From NCBI RefSeq assembly GCF_023634845.1, contig NZ_JAMLJL010000001.1, positions 350,935-414,934 of the forward strand: 64,000 bases of DNA. Direction: 5' to 3'. Shown here one piece after another: positions 1 to 9,000 of the stretch (the stretch's first letter is position 1; the number at the start of each line of letters is the position of its first letter). The position numbers and the translations under genes were made by a program. The DNA comes from Flavobacterium amniphilum. GTDB taxonomy: Bacteria > Bacteroidota > Bacteroidia > Flavobacteriales > Flavobacteriaceae. The notes under the pieces are model-generated. The model was not told where the DNA came from. It made no database searches and saw only the letters and a list, made by a program, of their open reading frames with translations.

Positions 1-299
1 TTCAGTATGATTTTCAAGATACTGTTCTGCAATTCGTTTATTTTAGTTTGATTGAGTCCGGCATCTTTCAATACCTGGAGTGTTATTAATTCCCTCTGGC
101 TGATGACCAGCCATTCCACCTCATCCAGAGAGAGCATTCCTTCCTGGTACAAAATGTGCCATTTATTTAGTTTTTCATCGGAAAGTTTTAAATAATTATT
201 GATTTCTTCTTCAATTTTTGGAGGAAAAGTTAGATGATTTTCATCAAATAGCGCAATAATATTTGTTTTAATTTCGGAAATAAAAGGAGGTGTCTGCAT
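1..299 (-). CDS. Hypothetical protein, N-terminal part, cut by window edge
   Basis: The minus-strand frame is open from an ATG at 299 to the window edge, giving 99 residues without a stop. The protein starts MQTPPFISEIKTN and is a charged, probably helical soluble protein with no signal peptide. The ATG is only 3 bases after the stop of the lipoprotein gene, so it is the third gene of an operon with the M15 peptidase. I recognise no family. Its place in the operon suggests a role with the lysis genes, but that is inference. Confidence 0.7.
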   Translation of the reverse strand, partial: MQTPPFISEIKTNIIALFDENHLTFPPKIEEEINNYLKLSDEKLNKWHILYQEGMLSLDEVEWLVISQRELITLQVLKDAGLNQTKINELQNSILKIIL

Positions 300-302
300 G
301 GC

Positions 303-716
303 TTATTTTTGTTTAGCGGTTTCGAGAATGATGATTTGGTCAAAGGCTTCATTGAATTGTTTCGCTGATTCTCCGGCAAAGGAAGGATTCAGTTTGTTGT
401 TTTGTTTCCAGAGCGAAAGGAACTTCGGAAGTAATGTTTGTTCGTTTCCGGCGATTTTGGACCACATCATGACCGTGACTTCATTATTTGGTTTGTTCTT
501 TTCATAGTCAAGATGCGAGTTGAGTTCGTTGATCAGGAGATTCGCTTCTTCCTGATGATTTGTGTAAGCGTTTGTGGAAAGTAAAGCCAAAGTATTTGTC
601 TTTGCTTTCAGTTCGATGGCTTTTTGATGTGAGTAACTGTCATAGGTTGTGATTTTAATTACCTGACAAGACGTTAGCAGTAAAAATACCGCAGTGAATT
701 TGAATAGTGTTTTCAT
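303..716 (-). CDS. Small lipoprotein of the peptidase operon
   Basis: This 137-residue protein has a lipoprotein signal peptide with lipobox LTSC, so Cys17 would be lipidated. The rest is a hydrophilic, helix-rich domain with no motif I recognise. It starts 15 bases after the M15 peptidase stop and ends 3 bases before the next gene, so the three are probably cotranscribed. A lipoprotein next to an endolysin-like peptidase recalls phage spanin or lysis-accessory lipoproteins. Nothing in the sequence proves that role. Confidence 0.75.
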   Translation of the reverse strand: MKTLFKFTAVFLLLTSCQVIKITTYDSYSHQKAIELKAKTNTLALLSTNAYTNHQEEANLLINELNSHLDYEKNKPNNEVTVMMWSKIAGNEQTLLPKFLSLWKQNNKLNPSFAGESAKQFNEAFDQIIILETAKQK

Positions 717-731
717 GGTATGATTTTTTTC

Positions 732-1208
732 TTATAATTGTATATAGCCTGTTTTACCGATGGGGTGTTTTTTTAACACCCTCCAATCGGAATAACCCTT
801 CTTTTCGAAGTGCGAAAGATCTTTGAATGTTTTCCAGTTTCCTCCCCAGATCCAACCGTGGGAAGCGAATATCCGGACACATTCGTACCAGTCGGCGATT
901 TGATCATTGTCCCAGTCTTTAGCCGTATCCCAGGAAGCTTCCTTACCGTTGATGATTAGGCAGATGTCGACTGCGAGTCCGTAATTATGAACGGATTGGC
1001 CGCCTTTTGCATTGGTAACTTTCTTTCCCGGTTTTGTTCTTCCCAAGGTATAAAGTGCATCCTGTTCTTTGAATGTGCGGAGACCTTCGGTGACGCGAAC
1101 CTGTGCTTTTCCCGTAAGCTCATGGTTGCATTTTGAGATGATTTTGGTTACTTCATCCCTTACGGAAGGATGAAGTTTTGCGATTCGTTCTGTAGTGTAT
1201 TTGTCCAT
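732..1208 (-). CDS. M15-family peptidase (VanY/endolysin-like)
   Basis: The 158-residue protein is a single zinc peptidase domain without signal peptide, the size of phage L-alanyl-D-glutamate or D-Ala-D-Ala endolysins. The metal site is visible as His74 and Asp81 in QSVHNYGLAVDI and His133 in DLSHFEK. It should cut peptidoglycan cross-bridges or stems. I choose the ATG at 1208 (MDKYTTERIA) because the longer start at 1235 overlaps the -7 promoter element. Lack of a signal means it needs a holin, leakage or another route to reach the wall. It heads the operon with a lipoprotein, and its promoter closely matches those of the two giant genes at 9757 and 13837. Confidence 0.88.
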   Translation of the reverse strand: MDKYTTERIAKLHPSVRDEVTKIISKCNHELTGKAQVRVTEGLRTFKEQDALYTLGRTKPGKKVTNAKGGQSVHNYGLAVDICLIINGKEASWDTAKDWDNDQIADWYECVRIFASHGWIWGGNWKTFKDLSHFEKKGYSDWRVLKKHPIGKTGYIQL

Positions 1209-1232
1209 TTTCTTCGTATTGTTTGTATGGTA

Positions 1233-1263
1233 CAAATATACAAGAAAATAATCTTAATTGCAA
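1233..1263 (-). promoter_or_regulatory. Promoter of the M15 peptidase operon
   Basis: On the minus strand a TTG (1261-1263) lies 20 bases before a TATATTTG -7 element (1233-1240), fitting the Bacteroidota consensus. Over 35 bases it matches the promoter at 13939-13970 at 27 positions, far more than the consensus demands. Confidence 0.75.
1242..1255. promoter_or_regulatory. Operator-like palindrome, site 1 (M15 promoter)
   Basis: AAGAAAATAATCTT matches the perfect palindrome AAGAATATATTCTT of the paralog leaders at 12 of 14 positions. It starts one base beyond the -7 element, exactly as at the two giant-gene promoters. A bound repressor would block RNA polymerase here. Confidence 0.6.
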
Positions 1264-1386
1264 GTAATTATTGGATTATATTCATCTATTAAGTGAATTA
1301 ATTCTTAGTAATGAGTGATTAGTGACGAGTAATTAGTGATTAGCTCTTAGCCCATAGTGCTTAGTGGGCTCATATTTAAAAATATA

Positions 1387-1659
1387 GCTTCCACAATAAA
1401 ATATATTGGCTCCACAATAGTTTATAGAGGCTCCACAATAGATGATATTCATTCTGCAATAGTTCATAGAGGCTCCACAATAGATGATATTGGTTCTGCA
1501 ATAGTTCATGGAGGCTCCACAATAGACGATATTCATTCTGCAATAGTTCATAGAGGCTCCACAATAGATGATATTGGTTCTGCAATAGTTTACAGAGGCT
1601 CCACAATAGATGATATTGGCTCCACAATAGTTCATAGAGGCTCCACAATAGTTGATATT
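1387..1659. repeat. 13-copy tandem array of 21-bp units
   Basis: Thirteen units of exactly 21 bases run without a gap. Two flavours alternate irregularly: GGCTCCACAATAGATGATATT and CATTCTGCAATAGTTCATAGA or close variants, giving a partial 42-base higher order. The core CAATAG or CAATAA is in every unit. Because 21 is divisible by 3, frames stay open on both strands, giving heptapeptide repeats such as STIDDIH; I see no sign that they are real proteins. The preceding bases 1300-1370 hold degenerate TTAGTGA-type repeats. The 1236-1758 gap otherwise contains only the M15 promoter. Confidence 0.95.
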
Positions 1660-1758
1660 TACTTTTTACTATTTTGTTTTTGTAAAGTAAATGGTTTAAT
1701 TACAGTGTTTTATGCGTAAATTTATGATTCGTTTTTGTTTCACTTAATTTTTTGCATC

Positions 1759-2055
1759 ATGTTTATAGTCCGGGAAATTTTTTATTTGCAGTTTGGCCGT
1801 TTCAAAGATGCCAAAGCCTTAGTGGATGAAGCCACTAAAACAGGATTGATCACATTGCCTTCAGGCGGAAGAGTCCTTACCGATTTTACTGGGGAAGGGT
1901 ATCGTTTTATACTGGAAATGCCTTATGAAACGCTGGCGGCTTTCGAAACCGATCTGACAAAGGAAATGAGCGCAACGGCCTGGAAGGATTGGTATGAAAA
2001 ATTCAAACCGCTGGTACGGCATTCGGAACGGGAGATTTTGAAGCAGATATCCTGA
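1759..2055 (+). CDS. Small conserved-looking protein of unknown function
   Basis: The frame encodes about 98 residues from the ATG at 1759 (MFIVREIFYLQFGRFKDA). An upstream in-frame ATG at 1735 would add eight mostly hydrophobic residues and is less likely. The alternation of strands and an amphipathic helix (FKDAKALVDEA) suggest a small alpha/beta barrel of the NIPSNAP or antibiotic monooxygenase-like type, by look only. It stands alone, on the opposite strand to the toxin cluster, and has more balanced base composition than its surroundings. Confidence 0.6.
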   Translation: MFIVREIFYLQFGRFKDAKALVDEATKTGLITLPSGGRVLTDFTGEGYRFILEMPYETLAAFETDLTKEMSATAWKDWYEKFKPLVRHSEREILKQIS

Positions 2056-2114
2056 TATAAAAACCCTGCAATTGATGTTGAAGGTTTTTTTTTCTTTATG
2101 GGCACGTATTCCTA

Positions 2115-2206
2115 CGGCAGTTCGGCTAAAGCCTCGTGTGCAAATCCGCGCTATCTGGTTCTTCGTCAGTTCGATTAAAACCGCGTATCAAATCCGCGCT
2201 ATTGGG
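2115..2206. repeat. GC-rich direct repeat, two REP-like copies
   Basis: Two adjacent related copies of about 44 bases (2115-2158 and 2164-2206) share CAGTTCG and end in CAAATCCGCGCTAT. The same words recur inverted and as a hairpin at 2801-2858, so the pair brackets the immunity gene and toxin fragment between them. The second copy overlaps the 3' end of the immunity gene at 2188. Confidence 0.75.
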
Positions 2207-2619
2207 TTTGTGTTAAAATTGTGATAATCATTATCTGGAAATAGATTTATGTCTTCTTTTGTGAATAAATACCAACCATCTGCTTGTATTTCAACATTGC
2301 AAACAATAATTTCTGAATGAATTTTTAAAAATTCTTTTAAAAATGGGATAGTTAGAATGTCGTCTGACCAACAAGAGATCATTCCATTAATGCTATATCC
2401 GTCTTTTAGATCACCAATGAGTTTTTTGTATTCATCAGTAGTTGTGCTATGTAGATAAATGGTTTTGTAAGAGCCATCATTTTCCTGAACTGAGGCAGTG
2501 ACTGTATCTTTATCCCTGCCTTCAATAAGATTGAGTGTTTTTATGGTTTTTAGAAAAGAATCGTTTAGTTCTTTTTTTTCTATAAAGTGATTAGATAATA
2601 GATAAACTGCATATTTCAT
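2188..2619 (-). CDS. Probable immunity protein for the orphan toxin tip
   Basis: This 143-residue, acidic, soluble protein has no signal peptide and no family I recognise. Its ATG at 2619 overlaps the stop of the toxin C-terminal fragment (TAATG), the tight coupling typical of toxin tip and immunity pairs. Bases are AT-rich like the other immunity gene. The 3' end runs into a GC-rich repeat, so the last residues may have been altered by repeat insertion. The immunity role rests on gene order, size and overlap, not on homology. Confidence 0.65.
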   Translation of the reverse strand: MKYAVYLLSNHFIEKKELNDSFLKTIKTLNLIEGRDKDTVTASVQENDGSYKTIYLHSTTTDEYKKLIGDLKDGYSINGMISCWSDDILTIPFLKEFLKIHSEIIVCNVEIQADGWYLFTKEDINLFPDNDYHNFNTNPIARI

Positions 2620-2813
2620 TATTTTAATTTTTTTAATTGTTTATAATCTGATAATATTGTTACCCCCATTTCTTTTATTTCTTGAAAAATTGGGTTTGTT
2701 TTTTCTAAGCCATCAGTTAGCTCTTCAAAAACTAAAATTACTTTTTTATTGCTTACATTGATATATTCGGGATTAAGAGGATTAGTATACCTTCTAACCC
2801 CGATAGCGCGGAT
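2619..2813 (-). pseudogene. Orphan toxin C-terminal fragment without start codon
   Basis: A minus-strand frame of 64 codons lies between an in-frame TAA at 2814-2816 and the TAA at 2619-2621. It reads IRAIGVRRYTNPLNP at its start and ends SDYKQLKKLK. The only ATG is internal, near residue 46. It looks like the end of a larger protein whose 5' part was lost or replaced at the GC-rich repeat. It is not similar to the end of the intact 877-residue toxin, so it would be an alternative tip, stored with its own immunity gene. Confidence 0.6.
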
Positions 2814-2858
2814 TTACTTCGTCAGTTCGCTTCGCTCGTGTGCAATCCGTGCTGAAAG
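2801..2858. repeat. GC-rich hairpin element (REP-like)
   Basis: AGCGCGGATT (2805-2814) pairs with AATCCGTGCT (2844-2853) with one G-T pair around a 29-base loop containing CGTCAGTTCGCTTCGCTCG. It is much richer in GC than its surroundings. It marks the exact upstream border of the orphan toxin frame. A relative lies at 62212-62236. Confidence 0.75.
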
Positions 2859-2895
2859 AGGTAAACAAATCTAATAAAATTGCTTTTTAAAAATA

Positions 2896-2921
2896 AAACC
2901 ACAACGGTATTGTTGTGGTTT
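2896..2921 (-). terminator. Terminator after the toxin-immunity pair
   Basis: AAACCACAAC (2896-2905) and GTTGTGGTTT (2912-2921) form a 10-bp stem with a 6-base loop, followed on the minus strand by a T-rich run. It ends the operon of the 877-residue toxin and its immunity gene. The fragment and its immunity gene downstream therefore lack an obvious promoter. Confidence 0.8.
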
Positions 2922-2972
2922 AAAATCAATATTATGTTTTTAAGCACGAGCGTCCTACTCTCGCCAACAGGT

Positions 2973-3395
2973 TTATTCTTCTTCTGTAATACTTAAATAA
3001 AGGGGTTTGTTTTCCTCTAAACATTCTTCACAAACTTGATAAGCTTTAAATAGTTTATTGATTACGTTATCTTGTAAATTTTCTCCAACAATATTTAACT
3101 TTATTTCTTTACCCAAGAAAATGATTGTTGGTCTTCCATGTTGTTCAGATTTCCTATCTATTAAAAGTTCATTTATTTTATTTTCAAGCATTTCTTTTAA
3201 TAATAAAATTTGTTCTTTTGATAAAAGAAAATCTTTTATGGGTAGATTATCTAATTTTTCTTTGAAAAAATCTAGTCCAAAACCTTCAGTGAAGCCAATG
3301 TCCTCCCAACTTGAAGCTTTAAATGTTTCATTTTTAATCCACTCATCAGCAGATTTATCATAATATGGGGTATTGCTTGTTAATAGTTTTTTCAT
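2973..3395 (-). CDS. Probable immunity protein for the 877-residue toxin
   Basis: The 140-residue acidic protein has no signal peptide or transmembrane segment. Its ATG at 3395 is two bases after the toxin stop, and the pair ends at a strong terminator. The sequence is AT-rich and I recognise no family. Small acidic proteins directly behind polymorphic toxins are usually immunity proteins that neutralise the C-terminal domain. That is inference from context. Confidence 0.72.
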   Translation of the reverse strand: MKKLLTSNTPYYDKSADEWIKNETFKASSWEDIGFTEGFGLDFFKEKLDNLPIKDFLLSKEQILLLKEMLENKINELLIDRKSEQHGRPTIIFLGKEIKLNIVGENLQDNVINKLFKAYQVCEECLEENKPLYLSITEEE

Positions 3396-3397
3396 CT

Positions 3398-6031
3398 TTA
3401 TTTTTTTATATAATTTAACATTATTTCGTCCCTTGTTATATTTAGAGGATTAAATCTAACTCGAATATATCCATTTTTTTTTGCCCATTTTCCTGAAAAA
3501 GTTTCAAAAGCAGCCTCTTCGTAGGTCATTTTTTTAATATCAACAGCATCCCAAAATTGATTTAAAAGTAATGATTTTCCTCCATAATCAGAATAGGATT
3601 CAGATTTTTGCCAAATATCCAATGTTCCATCTGGATTTCCGTATTTTTTATTTCTGTTAAAATATGCCAGAGCATCATCTAACATTATTTCACCTAAACC
3701 TGAAAGCTTATCCGTTATAGATTTCGGAATGTTGAAATCTGCATAAAGTAGATTTTCTCCTTTTTCTATTGGAAGGCGTCTGATTTTTCCAAATGATTCA
3801 TCTAATAATGAGATTGAGCAATTGATTTCTTCTTCGTTGACACCTCTTGAGAGCTTATAAATTAATTTTTTTCTATCTGGCACTCTGGACAGCTTTCCAA
3901 CTCTATTTCCAAATTCATCTATTAGAGTGAAATACATTTTAACGCCTTTAGTTGGAGGAAGTCCTGAGGTGTTCACATCCTCAATTCTAATTTTCTTTCT
4001 TCTATTTAGTATGTTTTCACAAACTTCTTCAAAACGTTTCTCATTAGATAAATTTTTAATCAAATCTTTAGCAGCTTTTCCAAAATTTTGTGGCTTTGCC
4101 TGAACAATCGCTTCTCCTTTATAGATTAAGGCTACCTGTTCTTCTATCTTGTCACCTGTTTGAACATCACCACTCACTAAAATTACACTTTTTTTGAAAA
4201 GTTCATCCACTTTAAATTTGTCTAAGTTTCCACCCGTTGCCAAAACAATTTCAGAATTATCCCGTAATGCTTTAACGGTATTTTGGGTAAAACCGGAAAT
4301 ATTCACTTCCAAAAAAGCTTTTAACAGCATTGCCCGAGTAAAGTTGATGTAATTGTAATTTTTTACTTTTACAGCAAGTTTTATGACACCATTTGCTGTT
4401 CTGTATAAGGATTGGACAAGCTGCGGTGCACTTACTATAGCCGTTGCCATCCCGCCAATCAAATAGATTTTCTCCCAGGTTTCCAGTAATTCTTTTCCTT
4501 CTTTAGTTTTTTCAAGCTCTTCAACAACCGTTTGAACGGCTATGTCTGTAGTGGCTAAACCAATATCGGCAATGGCCAGTGCAAGGGCGCCAGGGTTTGC
4601 TGTTGTGTAAAGCACTATTATTCCCCCAATCACAGCAAGTATGTCAAACCCGATGCGGATCATTTTTTCGACTTCGATCCACTCGTCCTGATCAGACAAG
4701 GCTTTGATGTAAATGGCAGGTACGAGAAGTGTTTCTTTGTCTTTGCCGTTGCGTATTTCGAGCGTGACCAAATCCAATGAATGGTACATGGCGCCATCAT
4801 CTATTTCTTCAGTTTCGGTATGTGCTGTTTCAACATCTTCTCCCGTGCCGATGCTAACTCCATTGTCATCGTCTATTACGTTTGGTGAAGTGGTATAATA
4901 AGTTGTTTTTTTCAGTTGCTGCAGATAGAACTCATCGTCTTTTTCATCGGAAAATAATGCTGTGAGGTCTCCGTTGAACTTATAGCCATTGCCATAAATA
5001 AACTTCTTGTCCCGTTTGTCTTTGGCACCATAAAATTTATCCTGGACCATGATCGCATTCAATAATGAAGCAAACAGCATTTTGTTTTCGATAAGCTGAT
5101 TTTCAATTACCGAACTTCCATCAAGGCTTTTATAAATGCTTTTAAGCAAAACGTCTTCAGAGAGTAGGATTTGTAATGCACTTGGGAATTTTGTGAGTAA
5201 CTCCAACGCTTTGATTAATACTCCGCTTTCGTCATTGAAAATGCCAAAGAAGCCACTGTTGTTGTCATATTCAGCCAATAACTTCATGTGATTGAATATT
5301 GTATCCATTTGTAACCTGCCGCCATTAAGGAAACTCAAGTTTGAAGGCAATTGTTGATAAAGGAAGACCAATGCTTCTATTTGTTTTGTGCTTTCCAGAA
5401 GTGACTGGAATTTCATTTTTAAATGGTTTAAGAAATAATCTTGCTTTAAAAACTTCAACATTGCGATGAAGTCATTTACGTTTTCAGTTTTAATAATTAC
5501 TGCGCTGTATTTTTCCTCAAGAGTGTAATCATTTGATATTTCAGGAGTGCCGCTAAAGTCTCTTATATCAAGAGCATCTTTATAGATGAATTCAATTGCG
5601 TAGTATGCTTTTTTTTGAACCGGATCGATGTGGATTGTCATTCCCGGTTTTTTAAAAGAAACGTGACAGGCTCTTTTGTTCAGTTTGACATCTAAGTTAG
5701 CCGCTTTTTCTTTGTTGGTTTTTTCATCGATGTAGGTGAAAGGAACACTTGGCTTAAATTCAACTCTTCCGTTCAACTTCCCTATAATTGTGTCATTGCC
5801 GTGATAAAATGGTCCTTCTCCTCCCAATACTTTTATGGGTAGGTTACGGGTGTATTTTTGATAATGATAGAAGACATCATTTGAATCAAGATTATTCCTG
5901 ATGTCTTCCAGTAGAAGTTTAACATTCAAAGCTTCTTTATGAAAGTCATTTGTATGTGAGAGGCATTTGGTTTCCTCTCCATATAGACTATCATATGAAA
6001 TCTCATCAAAAGATTTATAATTTGTACTCAT
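3398..6031 (-). CDS. Large polymorphic-toxin-like protein with central hydrophobic region
   Basis: The protein has 877 residues and no signal peptide. Residues 1-380 are mixed alpha/beta, 385-415 form an acidic low-complexity linker, 461-500 is a long hydrophobic Gly/Ala-rich stretch (two possible membrane helices) followed by another at about 522-537, and 640-877 forms a compact charged C-terminal domain containing NQFWDAV, EEAAFETFSGKWAKKNGY. The word TFSGKWAKKNG resembles the ends of many polymorphic toxins, though I cannot name the family. An immunity-like gene follows after two bases. The 3' third is visibly more AT-rich than the middle, fitting a swapped tip. A terminator lies between it and the giant gene upstream, and I found no promoter of its own. 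Confidence 0.65.
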   Translation of the reverse strand: MSTNYKSFDEISYDSLYGEETKCLSHTNDFHKEALNVKLLLEDIRNNLDSNDVFYHYQKYTRNLPIKVLGGEGPFYHGNDTIIGKLNGRVEFKPSVPFTYIDEKTNKEKAANLDVKLNKRACHVSFKKPGMTIHIDPVQKKAYYAIEFIYKDALDIRDFSGTPEISNDYTLEEKYSAVIIKTENVNDFIAMLKFLKQDYFLNHLKMKFQSLLESTKQIEALVFLYQQLPSNLSFLNGGRLQMDTIFNHMKLLAEYDNNSGFFGIFNDESGVLIKALELLTKFPSALQILLSEDVLLKSIYKSLDGSSVIENQLIENKMLFASLLNAIMVQDKFYGAKDKRDKKFIYGNGYKFNGDLTALFSDEKDDEFYLQQLKKTTYYTTSPNVIDDDNGVSIGTGEDVETAHTETEEIDDGAMYHSLDLVTLEIRNGKDKETLLVPAIYIKALSDQDEWIEVEKMIRIGFDILAVIGGIIVLYTTANPGALALAIADIGLATTDIAVQTVVEELEKTKEGKELLETWEKIYLIGGMATAIVSAPQLVQSLYRTANGVIKLAVKVKNYNYINFTRAMLLKAFLEVNISGFTQNTVKALRDNSEIVLATGGNLDKFKVDELFKKSVILVSGDVQTGDKIEEQVALIYKGEAIVQAKPQNFGKAAKDLIKNLSNEKRFEEVCENILNRRKKIRIEDVNTSGLPPTKGVKMYFTLIDEFGNRVGKLSRVPDRKKLIYKLSRGVNEEEINCSISLLDESFGKIRRLPIEKGENLLYADFNIPKSITDKLSGLGEIMLDDALAYFNRNKKYGNPDGTLDIWQKSESYSDYGGKSLLLNQFWDAVDIKKMTYEEAAFETFSGKWAKKNGYIRVRFNPLNITRDEIMLNYIKK

Positions 6032-6045
6032 AATTCATGTTTTAA

Positions 6046-6070
6046 AAACCCCTGCGATAAACAGGGGTTT
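6046..6070 (-). terminator. Terminator after the 1223-residue protein gene
   Basis: AAACCCCTG (6046-6054) and CAGGGGTTT (6062-6070) form a hairpin 15 bases after the stop of the giant gene and 15 bases before the toxin ATG. Its stem is nearly the same as the terminator at 10094-10120, so it was copied with the gene. The toxin may depend on read-through. Confidence 0.8.
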
Positions 6071-6085
6071 AAGGTTATACATTTG

Positions 6086-9000
6086 TTAGGATTCCACCGG
6101 AGGGTTTTCATCTCCCGGTTCCGGAATGATAGAAGTTCCTTCATCATCGCCTTCCTGATCTTCGGAATTGTCCAATCCCTTTAATGTTACATTGCTGTAC
6201 ATTTTTAACGGATTAGTGGATACTTGTTTTCCGTTTTCATCGAGTACGGGTTGTCCGTCAGAATCGAAAAGCTTGTAATCGGCACAATCTTCATCGCAAG
6301 GCAGGGCTTGTTCCACTTCAAGACCGATACTTCCGGCCTGGATAATCGTTAAGGAAGTTGGCACACGGCTTTCCCATGTTTCTTCCACTTCACCTTCCGT
6401 TTCACGCAATTCTTCGACAATTGATAGGAACATCGGGTCATCCATGGTAGGTACCTGTCCGCCGTTCCAGACCTGACCGGTAGCCATGTACCAGTTTACG
6501 GCTTCTTCAAACCCCGGACGTACAGTCACGATTATTCTTGCCATTCCGCTTTGAAGGAAAGCACGGAAGGTTGGATCATCTGTTTCAGATACATTGTACA
6601 ATTCTGCCCAGTTTTTTCTTTCGCCCCAATAGAATGGATAGAACATATAGCTCATTAAATTCCATTCGAATGCCTGTTCAAAGAATTTTACTTTGGCTGC
6701 ATATTTTTCCAACTCTTTTTCGTCATATAAAGCATGAATATCCTGGAGACTGTTACCTGTTAAAAAGGATGTATAGCCCAGTTTGTTGTGGCTTAGCATG
6801 TATTCGATGCAGTTTTTACGTAATACCGTATTTTCAATCTGACGGAAGAAAAGCGGATTGGTTTTGACCTTTTGTTCTACCATAGCTTTTTGTTCTGCCA
6901 GTTTTGCATTGTATTCTGCCAGCTTTTCTTCATACGCACTGATGATTGCATTGAAAGTCTGTGATTTCCATTGATTTCTAGCTTCGTCTGTAAGCGCACA
7001 TTCCACACTGATGTTTACATTACCAACATGATAGTTATAATAATACACAGAGACCGGCACTTCATTTCTATAATTCGCTATGTCTTCGTAAACCTGATAT
7101 GGATTAAGAATTCCTCTTAATCTTCCACTTGATGAAATATACTTGTCTCCAAAGAGCACTGCAATTCCGTGTGGCTGGCTTCCATCGGTATCTTCATGAC
7201 CTCCAACCAGAGCTTTGGCTCTTTTCGCATAATAACGTTCGTCAATTTTTATGATATCTGTTTTTGTAGCACTTTCATGTGTTGTGCCTGTTTTTTCAAT
7301 TGCAATTGATTTTCCCGCATAGATTATTTCAGCAGGCATACTTTCAATTTCAACATTGAGTGCACTGGCCCAGTAATTTGAATTGTCGGCATTAACTTTT
7401 TTATAGTTGGTTAATTCAAATTCACCTTTTGCAGTTCTTGGATCGACTGGTTTCAATAACACTTCCATTCCCGGGTCTGTTTTTTTCAATGTTGTTGCCT
7501 GGCTATGGAAGGAAGCTGGTTGAGGAATCATGAATTCATACATCAGACGCTTGCCATAGTTGACGATTTTATTGCGGTAAATTTTATCAACCCAGCGGTA
7601 TACACCCGAAACATGGTTCGCGTTTTTGCGGTTGTCAAATCCGTGTTTGCTGTTTTCTTCGAATTCTTCGATGATTTTCGAAACACGTTCTTCTTTTATT
7701 TTTTGAACAACACGGTCCAAGACTCTTTCTGAAATGTCTTTCGCATGTGTTACTGCCTGCAGATCTGATTCTTCAGATGATGTATTGTATGCAAATTCAG
7801 AACCTACTGAGCCACTTATTCCGGCTTGCTGGTTTGACCAATTTTGTTGACCATGCATGCCGTAAGAAGTTTGGGCGCTCAATATCGAGTTTACTTCCTG
7901 ATTCATCTCAAAACGGTCTGTTGAGGTGGTATCGGTTAGTTTTTCAGATTCTTTTTCAGAGCTGGTTGTGAGTGTGTTTTCAGAACGGCGTAAACGACGG
8001 GTTGACTTTTCTTTGTATTCGCTGGCCATCACATTTTCGATATGGGATACTTCACCTGGGACATAGCAGCAAATTTCCTGTTCTACCTTACGGTAATCTG
8101 CTATTCCTGTTCGTTTTACACCAAAGCCGCTTGGAATATAGTCAATCACACTACCGTCTTCAGATTGGTTTGCAAACTGTTCATAATCTATGGGGTTGAA
8201 GAGATCTTTCATTGGAACGTTTTTGTAGGTACCGTTTCCTTTAATGATGTACGTTACTTGGCCATCTGATATAGTGTTTTCACCAACCTTGAATTTTTCT
8301 GATTTTTTCCATGCATTTCCTTCAAAATTGATTTGTCTTCCGTTATCCAATGTTAAGGAGCCTCTAATGTTAAGTTCTGGTCTGTCGGTTAGGTCAAGTC
8401 CTTCGTTGTATATTTTGACACATAGTTTATTGTTTTCAATTGATTGTGTATAATCTACTCCGTTTACTTCTGTGTCATCATCATAGAGTACCCTGTATTT
8501 TGCCCATACAATATTTGCGTCTTGGAAGCTATCTCCAAAAACAAGTGTCAAGGGGTCCGGGTTGTTAGTGTGTACGGCTCCAATGGTGAAGAAATTTACT
8601 TCAGACGTTGTGTTTTCCTGAGGCAATACAATTCCTCCTGAACTGAATACCTCTTCCACGGCTGGCGTAGTCTCGGATATTATTGTTGTTGCAATTGCTA
8701 TTTGATTATCATAGTATGCAATTAGCTCGTCGAAAGTCTCAAGAGTATTTTCCTCAGCAATGACCATTATGGCGTCAAGGTTATCTGCGTTTATTTTGTC
8801 GCTTGCAGCAGTAGAAGTTAATTCTGCTGGTTTTTCAAATTCGAATTTTGGAACTTCCAAATCGCTGTATTCAATATAGCTTCTCTCAACACCGGTATCG
8901 GTTTCTGTATAGGCCTTTATTTCTTTTGTTGCATTGGAATATGCTTCTTCGATATCTTCCTCATAGGTTTTTTTTGCATTGTCTAATTCAAGTTTGTAAT

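Noticed and set aside
1387..1659. CRISPR array
   Set aside because: Units are contiguous and nearly identical with no unique spacers, and no cas gene is in the window.
1333..1719. Three overlapping reading frames over the 21-bp array (100, 120 and 90 residues)
   Set aside because: They are open only because the period is a multiple of three; their sequences outside the array look random and none has a convincing start region.
2056..2100. Possible terminator after the 98-residue gene
   Set aside because: The AAAACC and GGTTTT arms have a poor inner stem, so I did not list it.
7505..8641. Several plus-strand frames of 65-75 codons inside the giant gene
   Set aside because: They are shadows of the minus-strand gene, with no promoter or start context and implausible protein sequences.
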